From: CADEDH01 sp050330635
GTDB taxonomy: Bacteria > Actinomycetota > Acidimicrobiia > Acidimicrobiales > SZUA-35
Direction of reading: 5' to 3'
Assembly (NCBI GenBank): GCA_050330635.1
Contig: JBHJNQ010000050.1
Coordinates: 4,777-68,776, forward strand
Length of the DNA: 64,000 bases
The notes under the pieces were generated by a model. It had not been told where the DNA came from and did not search any database. It saw only the letters and a list, made by a program, of their open reading frames with translations. Shown piece by piece: positions 35,241 to 43,933 of this stretch. The position numbers were made by a program, and so were the translations under genes. Position 1 is the first letter of the stretch. The number at the start of each line of letters is the position of its first letter.

Positions 35241-36811
35241 TTCTCTCCGCTGTCGATGACGAACTCGCGGAGTCGATTGGCCGAGGAGGGCTCGAGGCGG
35301 GCCCGGAGGCGCATCCCGCTGTCCTCGCTGGTCTCCACCACGACCTCGCCCTCCCGGTGGGCGGAGGCCAGGGCGTCGCCCCGGGCCCACGGGATGAACA
35401 GCTCGTAGATGGCGGTGGCGGCCCGGAGCCGGTCGCCGACGGCGAGGAGGACGTCGGCGATGCCGTGGCCGGTGACGGCCGAGGCCGCCACCGAGCCGGG
35501 ATTGGCGGCGAGGAGGCGCTGGACGGCATCGGGATCGGCCAGGTCGGTCTTGTTGAACACCACCAACTGGGGCACCTCGGCCGCCCCGATCTCCCGCAGT
35601 ACCTCCGCCACGGCATCCATGTGGGCGCGGGGGTCGGCCGCCGCGGCATCGACCACGTGAACCAGCAGGTCGGCGGAGGCCGCCACCTCCAGGGTCGATT
35701 TGAACGCCTCGACCAGTTGATGGGGAAGCTTCTTCACGAACCCGACGGTGTCGGTCAGCAGGATCTGCTCCCCGCCGGGCAGCTGGACCTTGCGGGTGGT
35801 CGGGTCGAGGGTGGCGAAGAGCCGGTCCTCGACGAGCACGTCGGCGCCGGTGAGACGACGCAGCAGCGACGACTTGCCGGCGTTGGTGTAGCCGACGATC
35901 GAAACCGTCTTGAACGGCGACCGGTGGCGGGCCTTGCGCTGGTTGCTGCGGCGCTCGGTGATGCGGTCGAGGTCGCGTTCGAGCTTGTGCATCCGGCGTA
36001 GGAGCCGCCGGCGGTCGACCTCGAGCTGGGTCTCACCGGGGCCCCGGGTCCCGATTCCGCCGGCCTGCTGACTGAAGTTCTTCTTGCCCCGCAGGCGGGG
36101 CAGCCGATAGCGGAGCTGGGCCAGCTCGACCTGGGCCTTGCCCTCGGCCGACGTGGCGTGCTGGGCGAAGATGTCGAGGATGACGGCCGTCCGGTCGAGG
36201 GCCGTCCGTTCCAGGATCTTCTCGAGGTTGAACTGCTGGGCCGGCGTCAGCTCGTCGTCGAACACGACCGTGTCGGAGTCGATGGCGAGCGACGCCTCCC
36301 GGATCTCACCCACCTTGCCCCGGCCCACGAACGTGGCCGGATCGGGCCGCTCCCGGCGTTGGACCACCCGGTCGCAGACGTCGGCCCCGGCGGTGTCGAC
36401 GAGCTGGGCCAGCTCGTCGAGGGAGGCCTCCGTGTCGTCGCTCGTCTGACCGGCCCTGGTGACGCCCACCAGGACGATGCGCTCCCGGAAGGTGCGGTCG
36501 AGGAGGCCGTCGGTGGTGCCGCCGAACTCGCCGAAGGCACCCCGGTGGCTCTCGTCGCCGTCGTCGTGGCGACGGCCGTCATCGTGGTGACGATCGCCCT
36601 CGTGGGGGCCGCCACCGTCGTGGTTGCCGTCGTCGCCGTCTCCGGGATCGAAGCTCTCGTCGTCGAGGTCGAAGCCCTCGAACCACTCGGAGCCGCCGAC
36701 ACCCGGCGGGCTCTGGTGCTCGCGCTCGGACGGTGGGTCGACGCGGGGCTCGGCGTCGGGCTCGAAACCGGGATCGGGGCGGGATCGGCGCCCCGGTTCG
36801 CTCGATGTCAT
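35237..36811 (-). CDS. hflX: GTPase HflX
   Basis: HflX is a ribosome-associated GTPase that rescues or splits stalled ribosomes. The 524-aa protein has the HflX N-domain (DPATFVGRGKVGEI, DELTPAQQFNLE), the linker GGIGTRGPGETQLE, and the G domain: VGYTNAGKSSLL (G1), DTVGFVKKLP (G3), NKTD (G4). The first 90 residues are an extra low-complexity tail rich in Asp, Gly and His. The ATG at 36811 overlaps the dapF stop (ATGA). Confidence 0.95.
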   Translation of the reverse strand: MTSSEPGRRSRPDPGFEPDAEPRVDPPSEREHQSPPGVGGSEWFEGFDLDDESFDPGDGDDGNHDGGGPHEGDRHHDDGRRHDDGDESHRGAFGEFGGTTDGLLDRTFRERIVLVGVTRAGQTSDDTEASLDELAQLVDTAGADVCDRVVQRRERPDPATFVGRGKVGEIREASLAIDSDTVVFDDELTPAQQFNLEKILERTALDRTAVILDIFAQHATSAEGKAQVELAQLRYRLPRLRGKKNFSQQAGGIGTRGPGETQLEVDRRRLLRRMHKLERDLDRITERRSNQRKARHRSPFKTVSIVGYTNAGKSSLLRRLTGADVLVEDRLFATLDPTTRKVQLPGGEQILLTDTVGFVKKLPHQLVEAFKSTLEVAASADLLVHVVDAAAADPRAHMDAVAEVLREIGAAEVPQLVVFNKTDLADPDAVQRLLAANPGSVAASAVTGHGIADVLLAVGDRLRAATAIYELFIPWARGDALASAHREGEVVVETSEDSGMRLRARLEPSSANRLREFVIDSGEK

Positions 36812-37611
36812 CCGCGCTGCTCGATCTCCACCACCGCCACGAACGTGGCGGGGCCGGAGAGGGTGACGGCGTCGCCGTCGAAGCGGACCCCGGCGGTGCC
36901 GCCGGGCATGACCACCTCGACCCGGTCGTCGACCAGACCCCAGGTGCGGGCGGCCCACACCGCGGCGCAGGCACCGGTGCCGCAGGCCTCGGTGATGCCG
37001 GCACCCCGCTCCCACACCCTGAGGCTCAGGCTGTCCCGACCCCTCAGCTCGATCACCTCGACGTTGACGCCGTCGGGGTAGTCGCTCTCGATGGCGGGGC
37101 CCACCGTGGCCAAGTCGACATCGGCCACCGCCGGGACCAGCGCCACCAGGTGGGGATTGCCCATGTCGACGCCGAGCTGGCGTTCGACGGTGATACCGAG
37201 CCCGGGCCAGCGGGCCGAGGCGGCAGGGCCGGGGCGGGGGACCCCCATCGCCACCTCGACGGTGTCGGTATGGGTGGCGCGGTCGGGCTGGACCTCGAGG
37301 GTGCGAACACCGGCGTCGGTGTGAACGGTGAAGGTGGCGGTGGGCTGGCCGTCGTCGTGGTGGAGCACGAGAGCCTGGCCCAGGCAACGCAACCCGTTGC
37401 CGGAGAGCTCGGCCGCGCTCCCGTCGGCGTTCCACAGCTGCATCCGCCACGCCGTCGGGTCCTCGCCGTGGCGGGCGGCGATGATCAGCCCGTCGGCCCC
37501 CACCCCCCGGCGACGGTCGCACCAGCGACGCGCATCGTCAGGCCCTACCGTCAGGTCGGGCTCGATGGCGACGAGGAAGTCGTTGCCCAAGCCGTGATGC
37601 TTGGTGAGCAT
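36808..37611 (-). CDS. dapF: Diaminopimelate epimerase
   Basis: DapF converts LL- to meso-diaminopimelate for Lys and peptidoglycan. About 267 aa. Both catalytic Cys are present: SGNGLRCLG and EACGTGACAA. Also HGLGNDFLV at the start and NPHLVALV. ATG 37611 is preferred; a TTG four codons earlier (37623) is possible. Order dapF-hflX is typical of actinobacteria. Confidence 0.95.
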   Translation of the reverse strand: MLTKHHGLGNDFLVAIEPDLTVGPDDARRWCDRRRGVGADGLIIAARHGEDPTAWRMQLWNADGSAAELSGNGLRCLGQALVLHHDDGQPTATFTVHTDAGVRTLEVQPDRATHTDTVEVAMGVPRPGPAASARWPGLGITVERQLGVDMGNPHLVALVPAVADVDLATVGPAIESDYPDGVNVEVIELRGRDSLSLRVWERGAGITEACGTGACAAVWAARTWGLVDDRVEVVMPGGTAGVRFDGDAVTLSGPATFVAVVEIEQRG

Positions 37612-37662
37612 GATGGAAGCCAAGGTAGTCGAGCGATCCTCTCCTGTACCCAGTGTGACATC

Positions 37663-38586
37663 TCAGGTCGACGGCTCGCCGCTGGGTTTCCGCCACCAGT
37701 CGTTCACCCGGTCCGTCAGGTGGGGATCGCGAGCCTCGAACCAGGTTATTCGAGGATCCCGCCGAAACCAGCGCTCCTGACGTCGGGCGAAGCGCTTGGT
37801 CCGGCGTCGGGCGTGGTCGAGGGCCTCGTCGAGCGTCGTCTCTCCTCGGAGGTGACCCAGCACTTCGGCGTAGCCGAGGGCCTGGGAAGCCGTGCGGGAC
37901 AGGGGCCGGCGGGAAAGGGCCGCCACCTCGTCGACGAAGCCGTCGGCCAGCTGGCGGTCGTAGCGGCGGTCGATGCGTTGATCGAGCTCGTGGCGGTCGA
38001 GCCGGAGTCCGACCTGACGGAACCGGGTCGGGGGGTAGGCGTCGATCCCGGGGCCGAAGCTCGAGAAGGGCCGGCCGGAGCCGAGCGTCACCTCGAGGGC
38101 CCGGACGATGCGACGCCGGTTGGTGGCCAGCATCCTGGCCGCTGCCACCGGGTCGAGCTCGGTCAGGCGGCGGTGGAGGGCGGCCGTCGACGTCTCCTCC
38201 TCCAACCGCCGGCGAACCTCCGGATACTGGCCGGGCAACGTCAGCCGGTCGACGACGGCCCGCACGTAGAGCCCGGTGCCACCCACGAGGATCGGGGTGG
38301 CGTGCCGGGCCGCCAGGTCGGCCAGGACGGCCACGGCCTCGGCCTGGAACCGGGCCACCGTGTACTCCTCGCCGGGGTCGGCCACGTCGATGAGGTGGTG
38401 GGGGACCCCGGCCCGCTCCCCCGGCGTCGGTTTGGCCGTACCGACGTCCATCGTCCGGTAGACGGCCATGGCGTCGGCCGAGATGACCTCCGCCCCCGGG
38501 ACCCGACCGGCCAGGGCGACAGCCAGGGCCGACTTGCCCGATGCCGTTGGCCCCACGATGACGAGGGGGGCCGGGGCCTCGCTCAC
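37663..38586 (-). CDS. miaA: tRNA dimethylallyltransferase
   Basis: MiaA adds the isopentenyl group to A37 of tRNAs reading UNN codons; MiaB (in this window) then methylthiolates it. The 307-aa protein has the P-loop VGPTASGKSALA, SADAMAVYRTMDVGTAKP, HHLIDV and RRQERWFRRD. GTG 38586 overlaps the stop of the APH-like gene (GTGA). Confidence 0.95.
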   Translation of the reverse strand: MSEAPAPLVIVGPTASGKSALAVALAGRVPGAEVISADAMAVYRTMDVGTAKPTPGERAGVPHHLIDVADPGEEYTVARFQAEAVAVLADLAARHATPILVGGTGLYVRAVVDRLTLPGQYPEVRRRLEEETSTAALHRRLTELDPVAAARMLATNRRRIVRALEVTLGSGRPFSSFGPGIDAYPPTRFRQVGLRLDRHELDQRIDRRYDRQLADGFVDEVAALSRRPLSRTASQALGYAEVLGHLRGETTLDEALDHARRRTKRFARRQERWFRRDPRITWFEARDPHLTDRVNDWWRKPSGEPST

Positions 38587-39404
38587 GTCGCCTCCGGGTC
38601 GGGCCCGGTGGCGGCCTCGAGGGCGGCGATGAGGAGGTAGTGGTCGAGCCGGACCAGATCGACGTCGAGGTCGTAGCCCTCGTGGAAGGCGACGACGGCC
38701 TCCGCTCCGTAGAGGTCGAGCACGGACCGGTGGGCCACGGCCAGATCGTGGTGGCGGTCGGCGATGCCGAGGCGTTCGACGGAGAGGTACGCTGCGATCT
38801 CCCCGGCGGCCAGGTGGAGGTTGCGGGGCCGGGCGTCACCGTGGCCCACCACCGGATCGATGGCCGACGGCGCCTGATCCCGGGCGATGGCCACGAGCTC
38901 GGTCGGAGGGTAGCGGTCGTAGGGCGCCGGCAGCCGGGCTTGGTCGATGCGGCCGGCCTCGGCCGCCACCGCCAGGTCCGCCACCGTGTCGTCCCAGCGG
39001 CGCTCGAAGGGACAGTGGTCCGGGTCGAGCCGGTGGAGGAGACGGAGGGCCCGTCCGAGGGCGGCCGGCACCTCCACGGGCCGGGGGTGACGCTCGGCCC
39101 GGTCGCCGGGCTCCCCGGCGGGGCGGGTGGTGACGAGCCAACCCAGCGCCGGGTCCTCCGGCCGACCGCCGGGGCCGGCGGCCACCGTCACCACGTCGAC
39201 GCAGGGGGCATGGTCGGCCAGCCAGCGGAGTCGGACCGCCTCGGCCTCGATCACCGACGCCCTCGCCCGCCGGACCCGGTGGTGTCCCACCCTCCAGGCG
39301 GTGTCGACCGATCCACCCTCGCCCCCGGGGTCGTCACCCACCGGAACCCAGGGGTCGTCACCCACCGTGCGGGCGACAACGTCGGGAACGGCGTGGGGCG
39401 ACAC
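38583..39404 (-). CDS. Aminoglycoside-phosphotransferase-like protein with altered active site
   Basis: A 273-aa protein of the APH fold. The Brenner motif HGDARPRN keeps the catalytic Asp and the Asn. The following segment LSVERLGIADRHHDLA aligns with the APH(3') segment IDCGRLGVADRYQDIA, but the metal-binding Asp of ID is Ser, and the N-lobe has Arg-rich HHRVRRA where the ATP Lys is expected. It may be an inactive or divergent kinase. GTG start at 39404 lies 8 nt after TACACT. Coupled by GTGA to miaA. Antibiotic resistance is not implied. Confidence 0.75.
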   Translation of the reverse strand: MSPHAVPDVVARTVGDDPWVPVGDDPGGEGGSVDTAWRVGHHRVRRARASVIEAEAVRLRWLADHAPCVDVVTVAAGPGGRPEDPALGWLVTTRPAGEPGDRAERHPRPVEVPAALGRALRLLHRLDPDHCPFERRWDDTVADLAVAAEAGRIDQARLPAPYDRYPPTELVAIARDQAPSAIDPVVGHGDARPRNLHLAAGEIAAYLSVERLGIADRHHDLAVAHRSVLDLYGAEAVVAFHEGYDLDVDLVRLDHYLLIAALEAATGPDPEAT

Positions 39405-39476
39405 CCGATCAGTGTACGGACACGGACCTGGCCAGGATCTCGCCGGTGGCCTCGCCCGTGCCGTCGCCGAGCCTTG

Positions 39477-40205
39477 TCAGCGGTCGGTGGCCGGGGCGGC
39501 GAGATCGCCGGCGATGGCGAGGAGCGTGTCGGCCACCGCCTCCGGCGCCACGACCTGGTGGAGATGATCCCCGGCCAACAGGTAGGTCCGCCATCCGGCC
39601 GCCTCGGCCCGGGTGCACGATGCCTGATAACCGGGACCGAAGGCCAGGAATGCCCGACCGACGCCGGGGGGGAGGTCGGGCACCGGGCAGGCCTGGTCGA
39701 ACCAGGCCCGGGGGATGGGCCGGGCCTCGCAGAAGACCTGCTCCCGGGCCGCCGGGTCGACGACGAGCCCGACCACGAGCGACCCCCACCACCGGGGCCA
39801 CGGCGGCAGGTAGTCGTCGGGGCGGACGATGCTGTCGAGCATGGGACCGAACGTGGCCTCCGAGGCCGTGAGCGGTACCCCGTCGGGATAGCGCCCGTCG
39901 ACGCAGACGAAACCGGTGACGTTCCACCCGGCGCCCAGGAGGCGGTGGACCGCGTAGGGGGTGCGGGGGCAGGCGGCCGAATGGGCGGCCACGACCACCG
40001 GCAGATCGTCGGCCGGAACCGGCACGGCCAGCAGCTCGTCGATCCACGGGCCGACGTGGTCGTCGTCGCCGGTCGTGGTCATCGTGGTGTGGGCGATCGT
40101 GGTCACCTGGTCACGACGGTCGAGGGCGGCTGCTGCGCCCCGCCAGCTGGCGGGTCCCAGCAGGGGGCTCGGCAACAGGAGCCATCGGTGTCGGATCGGG
40201 TGCAA
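39477..40205 (-). CDS. Alpha/beta-hydrolase-like protein
   Basis: A 242-aa protein with features of an alpha/beta hydrolase: LLLPSPLLGPASWRG at the N-terminus (oxyanion region), VVVAAHSAACP (nucleophile elbow with Ser) and LLAGDHLHQV (His near the C-terminus). Substrate unknown. No ATG is available; TTG 40205 with TGGGAGG 4 nt upstream is the best start. Confidence 0.65.
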   Translation of the reverse strand: MHPIRHRWLLLPSPLLGPASWRGAAAALDRRDQVTTIAHTTMTTTGDDDHVGPWIDELLAVPVPADDLPVVVAAHSAACPRTPYAVHRLLGAGWNVTGFVCVDGRYPDGVPLTASEATFGPMLDSIVRPDDYLPPWPRWWGSLVVGLVVDPAAREQVFCEARPIPRAWFDQACPVPDLPPGVGRAFLAFGPGYQASCTRAEAAGWRTYLLAGDHLHQVVAPEAVADTLLAIAGDLAAPATDR

Positions 40206-40651
40206 CGTGCCTCCCAGGGGGCAGATGTGCGAGATCGAACCCTAAGCCGTGAGGAGGACCGCTCGACAATCCTGACACCAATCCGTAGACCGGCACGAAC
40301 GGGATCGCCGATTGGCGACCATCGTCTCCGTAGCAGGGCGGGGGCACCGGAACCACGACGGCCATCGGCTCGCACCGCCCACGCCGAGGCGAGCGACTCG
40401 TCGAGGGTGACACCAGTGCTGATCTGGGTGTCCGGATGCCGACCGGCGATCGTCTCCAGCCAGCCGTTGCGATCGAGCTGCTCGATCAGCCGCACGGCGC
40501 AAGACCGGAGAGCGGAGCGGTACGAACGCTCATCAGAGTCGTGGGGCTCGATGAGTCGGCCGTGAGCCGAGGATGAGAATCGTCTCACCGGCGGCACACG
40601 ACTGGTCGCTGCTTCACCCTTGCTCGGCGTCGCCCTCCGCAGCAGCCGGTC
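40206..40651. other. Spacer without a confident gene; possible gene remnant
   Basis: 446 nt between the hydrolase and miaB. A minus-strand open frame 40103-40597 has reasonable codon use in its first 80 codons (SYRSALRSCAVRLIEQLDRN, then GWLETIAGRHPD) but degenerates and runs into the hydrolase. It may be a decayed gene. TGAGA (40574-40578) and TCTCA (40583-40587) form a small inverted repeat. Nothing else seen. Confidence 0.35.
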
Positions 40652-42115
40652 TCAACCGGCGACGACGGGGATGGTAGTGCGGTGGCGGGGCCGGCTCGCC
40701 ACACCGATCAGGGACCCGGTCAGGTACTGATGGGCGGCCGTCTCCACCACGACCTCGGCGTAGGTGCCGGGCCGGAGAGGATCCGACGGGAAGTGGACCA
40801 GCTTGTTCTGGACGGTGCGACCGGTCAGGACCCCCGGGTCCTTCTTCGACGGCCCTTCGACCACCACCTCCTCGACCCGCCCGATACGGGCCCGGTAGGC
40901 GGCGAGCGCCGACCGTTCGATGACGGTCCGGAGCCGGGCGTAGCGGTCCTGGACGACGGCGGGATCGCAGAATCGGTCGACCATGTCGGCCGCCTCGGTC
41001 CCGGGACGGGGGGAGAACACGAAGGTGTAGGCGCCGTCGAAGCGGGCCTCGGCCGCCACCGCCAGGGTCGCCTCGAAGTCGTCGTCGGTCTCGCCGGGGA
41101 AGCCGACGATGATGTCGGTGGTCACGGCCAGATCGTCGATCGTGGCCCTGGCCTCGGCCAGGCGGACCAGGTAGCGCTCCGCGGTGTAGCCCCGGTGCAT
41201 GGCGGTGAGCACGGCGTCGGATCCCGACTGGAGTGGGAAGTGGAGGTGGGGCACTACCGCCGGGGTGGCGGCCATGGCCTCGAACACCTCCGACGTCATG
41301 TCCTTGGGATGGGGGCTGGTGAACCGGACCCGCCGGATCCCGTCGATGGCGCCGACCCGGCCCAGCAGCTCGGCGAAGCGGGGCCGGACCCGTGTTTGCT
41401 GGCCCTGCCGTCGGGCGGCCAGGGCCAGGTCCCGGCCGTAGGAGTTCACGTTCTGACCGAGCAGGGTCACCTCGGTGACGCCGCGGGCGGCGAGGCCCTC
41501 GGCCTCGGCCACCACGTCGTCGACCGGGCGACTGATCTCGGCCCCCCGGACCGACGGCACGATGCAGAAGGCGCACGAGTTGTCGCAACCGATCTGGATC
41601 GTCAGCCAGGCCCCGTAGTCGGTCTCCCGCTTCACCGGCAGCGCCGAGGGGAACGCCTCGGCCTCGTCGAGGCCCGCCTCCTCCCAGATCTCCGTGACCG
41701 GGCCACCCCGCCGGGCTGTGGCCATCAGCTCGGTGGCCCGATGGACGTTGTGGGTGCCGAAGACCACGTCGACGTGGCCGGCCCGGCGCTGGATCAGCTC
41801 GCGGTCCTTCTGGGCCAGGCACCCGCCGACCACGATCTGGAGGTCGGGGTTGGCCTGCTTGGCCACCTTGAGGTTGCCGAGTGCGCCGTAGAGCTTGTTG
41901 TCGGCGTTCTCCCGGATGCAACACGTGTTCAGCACGACCACGTCGGCCTCGTCGACGTCGTCGGTGGCGGTGTAGCCGTCGGCCTCCAGCAGGCCGGCGA
42001 TCCGCTCCGAGTCATGCTCGTTCATCTGGCAGCCGAAGGTCCGCAGGACGTAGCGCCTGGGCCCGGCGGGAGGGGCGGCGTCGTGGTCGGCGGGGGGGCC
42101 GTCGGCTGGGGTCAC
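40652..42115 (-). CDS. miaB: tRNA-2-methylthio-N6-dimethylallyladenosine synthase
   Basis: MiaB is a radical-SAM methylthiotransferase acting on i6A37 of tRNA. The 487-aa protein has the UPF0004 domain Cys (FGCQMNEHDSE, NTCCIRENA, GGCLAQ), the radical-SAM cluster GCDNSCAFCIVP (CxxxCxxC), and a C-terminal TRAM domain. GTG 42115 is chosen because TAGCCT lies 7 nt upstream. MiaA, its pathway partner, is 2 kb downstream. Confidence 0.95.
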   Translation of the reverse strand: MTPADGPPADHDAAPPAGPRRYVLRTFGCQMNEHDSERIAGLLEADGYTATDDVDEADVVVLNTCCIRENADNKLYGALGNLKVAKQANPDLQIVVGGCLAQKDRELIQRRAGHVDVVFGTHNVHRATELMATARRGGPVTEIWEEAGLDEAEAFPSALPVKRETDYGAWLTIQIGCDNSCAFCIVPSVRGAEISRPVDDVVAEAEGLAARGVTEVTLLGQNVNSYGRDLALAARRQGQQTRVRPRFAELLGRVGAIDGIRRVRFTSPHPKDMTSEVFEAMAATPAVVPHLHFPLQSGSDAVLTAMHRGYTAERYLVRLAEARATIDDLAVTTDIIVGFPGETDDDFEATLAVAAEARFDGAYTFVFSPRPGTEAADMVDRFCDPAVVQDRYARLRTVIERSALAAYRARIGRVEEVVVEGPSKKDPGVLTGRTVQNKLVHFPSDPLRPGTYAEVVVETAAHQYLTGSLIGVASRPRHRTTIPVVAG

Positions 42116-42122
42116 CCCGCCA

Positions 42123-42128
42123 AGGCTA
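42123..42128 (-). promoter_or_regulatory. Leaderless-type -10 of miaB
   Basis: TAGCCT on the minus strand, 7 nt before the GTG start. Confidence 0.55.
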
Positions 42129-42209
42129 ACGGCCGACCCCTGCTCCCGACGTCGGTTTCCGGTGCGGGTGCCGCCGTCGGGCCCGGGGCCTGGGCCAGGA
42201 TGGTGCCGG

Positions 42210-43169
42210 ATGCGAAGGATGCTGTGGCTCACCGCCGGTTGGCTCCTCACCGCCGGCGTCGCCGTTGGTTTCATCCTGCGCGGCATCGACCTGACCAACA
42301 CCTGGATCATCGGCCTCGTCGGCCTCTCCCCCCTGCTGATCGTCCCCATCGCCCTCATCGTCATGTGCGCCCGCCCCGCCGACAGCCGGCCCCTACGGTT
42401 CGCCGCCTTCGGCGCCGTCGTGTTCTATCTCCTGACCTTCGTCAACCCGGCGGCCGTCGTCGGGTGCCGGCCCGCGGCGACCACCGGCGACGAGGTCGTG
42501 ATCTTCGCCCAGAACGTCCAGTACCGGGGCGGCGACCCCGTCCAGGTCGCGTCCGCCATCGCCGACGCCGACCCCGACGTGCTGGTGCTGATCGAGGTGT
42601 GGCCCGACTTCATCGCTGCGCTGGAGGCGGAGCCGGCCCTCGACGCCTACCGCTACCGGGCCACCGAGGCGGTCGACGCCACGTGGGGTCTCGCCATCTG
42701 GAGCCGGTTCCCACTCGACGACGGCACCCTGCTGCGGGTCGGCGCCCAACCCATGCTGCGCACCACGGTCGAGGGCCCGACCGGCGCCTTCACCCTCCAC
42801 GCCGTGCACACCAGCGCACCCATCGGCGACGAACTGGTCTCCCAGTGGAACGCCGAGCTGGCCACGATCGCCGGCTACGACACCTCCACCCCCACCGTCC
42901 TGGCCGGCGACTTCAATGCCACCGCCGATCACCAGCCGTTCCGCAGGATCCTCGACGCCGGCTGGACCGACGTCCACGAGCCCAAGGGATGCGGCTACGA
43001 CGCCACGTGGCCGGCCGACCGGCCGTTCGCCCTGCTGCGGATCGACCATGTGCTGGTCACCGACCACTTCGACATCCTCGGCCTCGAGCTTGGCGGCGGC
43101 AACGGGGGCGACCACCGCTCCCTGACCGCCACGATCCGCTACCGACCGCCGGCCCCCTCCCCCGGCTGA
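42210..43169 (+). CDS. Membrane-anchored endonuclease/exonuclease/phosphatase family protein
   Basis: A 319-aa protein with three predicted membrane helices (about 4-22, 28-51, 60-80) followed by an external EEP domain. EEP motifs are QNVQYRG, IEVWPDF (metal Glu), LAGDFNATADH (Asp and Asn) and IDHVLV ... GGDHRSLT (catalytic His). Substrate (DNA, phospholipid or phosphoester) unknown. ATG 42210, with a second ATG at 42219. Confidence 0.83.
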   Translation: MRRMLWLTAGWLLTAGVAVGFILRGIDLTNTWIIGLVGLSPLLIVPIALIVMCARPADSRPLRFAAFGAVVFYLLTFVNPAAVVGCRPAATTGDEVVIFAQNVQYRGGDPVQVASAIADADPDVLVLIEVWPDFIAALEAEPALDAYRYRATEAVDATWGLAIWSRFPLDDGTLLRVGAQPMLRTTVEGPTGAFTLHAVHTSAPIGDELVSQWNAELATIAGYDTSTPTVLAGDFNATADHQPFRRILDAGWTDVHEPKGCGYDATWPADRPFALLRIDHVLVTDHFDILGLELGGGNGGDHRSLTATIRYRPPAPSPG

Positions 43170-43204
43170 GCCGCCACCTCACCCGGCCCGCCAACGGGTT
43201 GTGG

Positions 43205-43933
43205 TCAGACCTGGCGGGCGGCGGCGTCGTCGGCGATGACGAGTGAGCTGCGGGGCCGGATCAGGCCGGCCGGGATCGTCAGATCGCCGACCAGCAGCCG
43301 GCCGAGCGCCTCGGCCTTGTCCTGACCGGCCACCAGCCACACCACGGCCCGGGTGCGGTCGAACACCGGGCGGGTCATCGTGAGGCGGCGCCGACCCTCG
43401 TAGGACCCGGTGAGGGCCAGCGGCCGGCGCAGCTCGGCGATGCCGGGATCGCCGGGGAGGAGCGATGCGGTGTGACCGTCGCGACCAAGGCCGAGCTGGG
43501 CGATGTCGATGATGGGAGGGTCGTCGGCCAGGGCCCGGAGCCGGGCCCCGAAGGCGGCCAGGGAGTCGGCCACCACCTCGACCGGCGGCAGCTCGTCGGG
43601 TCCGGCCGGATCGACCAGCTCGTCGACGGGCAGGGGTAGCCAGGTCACCGGCAGGTGCTCGAACGCCGCCCGCTGCATCGTGAGGTTACGCTCGGCCGAG
43701 CCGGCGGGAGCGAGCCGCTCGTCGGCCTGGAGGAGCACGACCCGGTCCCAGGCCAGGTCGCGCCGGGCCAGGTCGACGAACACCGGCCCCGGGGTTGTTC
43801 CGCCGCTCAACGCCAGCAGGCACCGGCCCCGCTCCTCGACGGATGCCGTGATGGCCCGGGCCAGGCGATCGGCCGCCACCGCAGCCCACATCTCCGCCGG
43901 CTCGATCACCAGGCGGTGGAGGTCGTCGCTCAC
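43205..43933 (-). CDS. pgl: 6-phosphogluconolactonase
   Basis: Pgl hydrolyses 6-phosphogluconolactone in the oxidative pentose phosphate pathway. The 242-aa protein shows ALSGGTTPGPVF and LGLGRDGHTASLLPG, the family signatures. GTG 43933 overlaps the stop of the ROK kinase (GTGA). It is the third gene of zwf-glucokinase-pgl. Confidence 0.94.
   Translation of the reverse strand: MSDDLHRLVIEPAEMWAAVAADRLARAITASVEERGRCLLALSGGTTPGPVFVDLARRDLAWDRVVLLQADERLAPAGSAERNLTMQRAAFEHLPVTWLPLPVDELVDPAGPDELPPVEVVADSLAAFGARLRALADDPPIIDIAQLGLGRDGHTASLLPGDPGIAELRRPLALTGSYEGRRRLTMTRPVFDRTRAVVWLVAGQDKAEALGRLLVGDLTIPAGLIRPRSSLVIADDAAARQV

Noticed and set aside
37640..37662. TGTCACAC before dapF as a PafBC-type promoter
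   Set aside because: The hexamer 8 nt downstream is GGAGAG, not TANNNT-like.
38583..39404. Aminoglycoside resistance gene
   Set aside because: Key metal-binding residue is missing and the context is chromosomal housekeeping; no mobile element signs.
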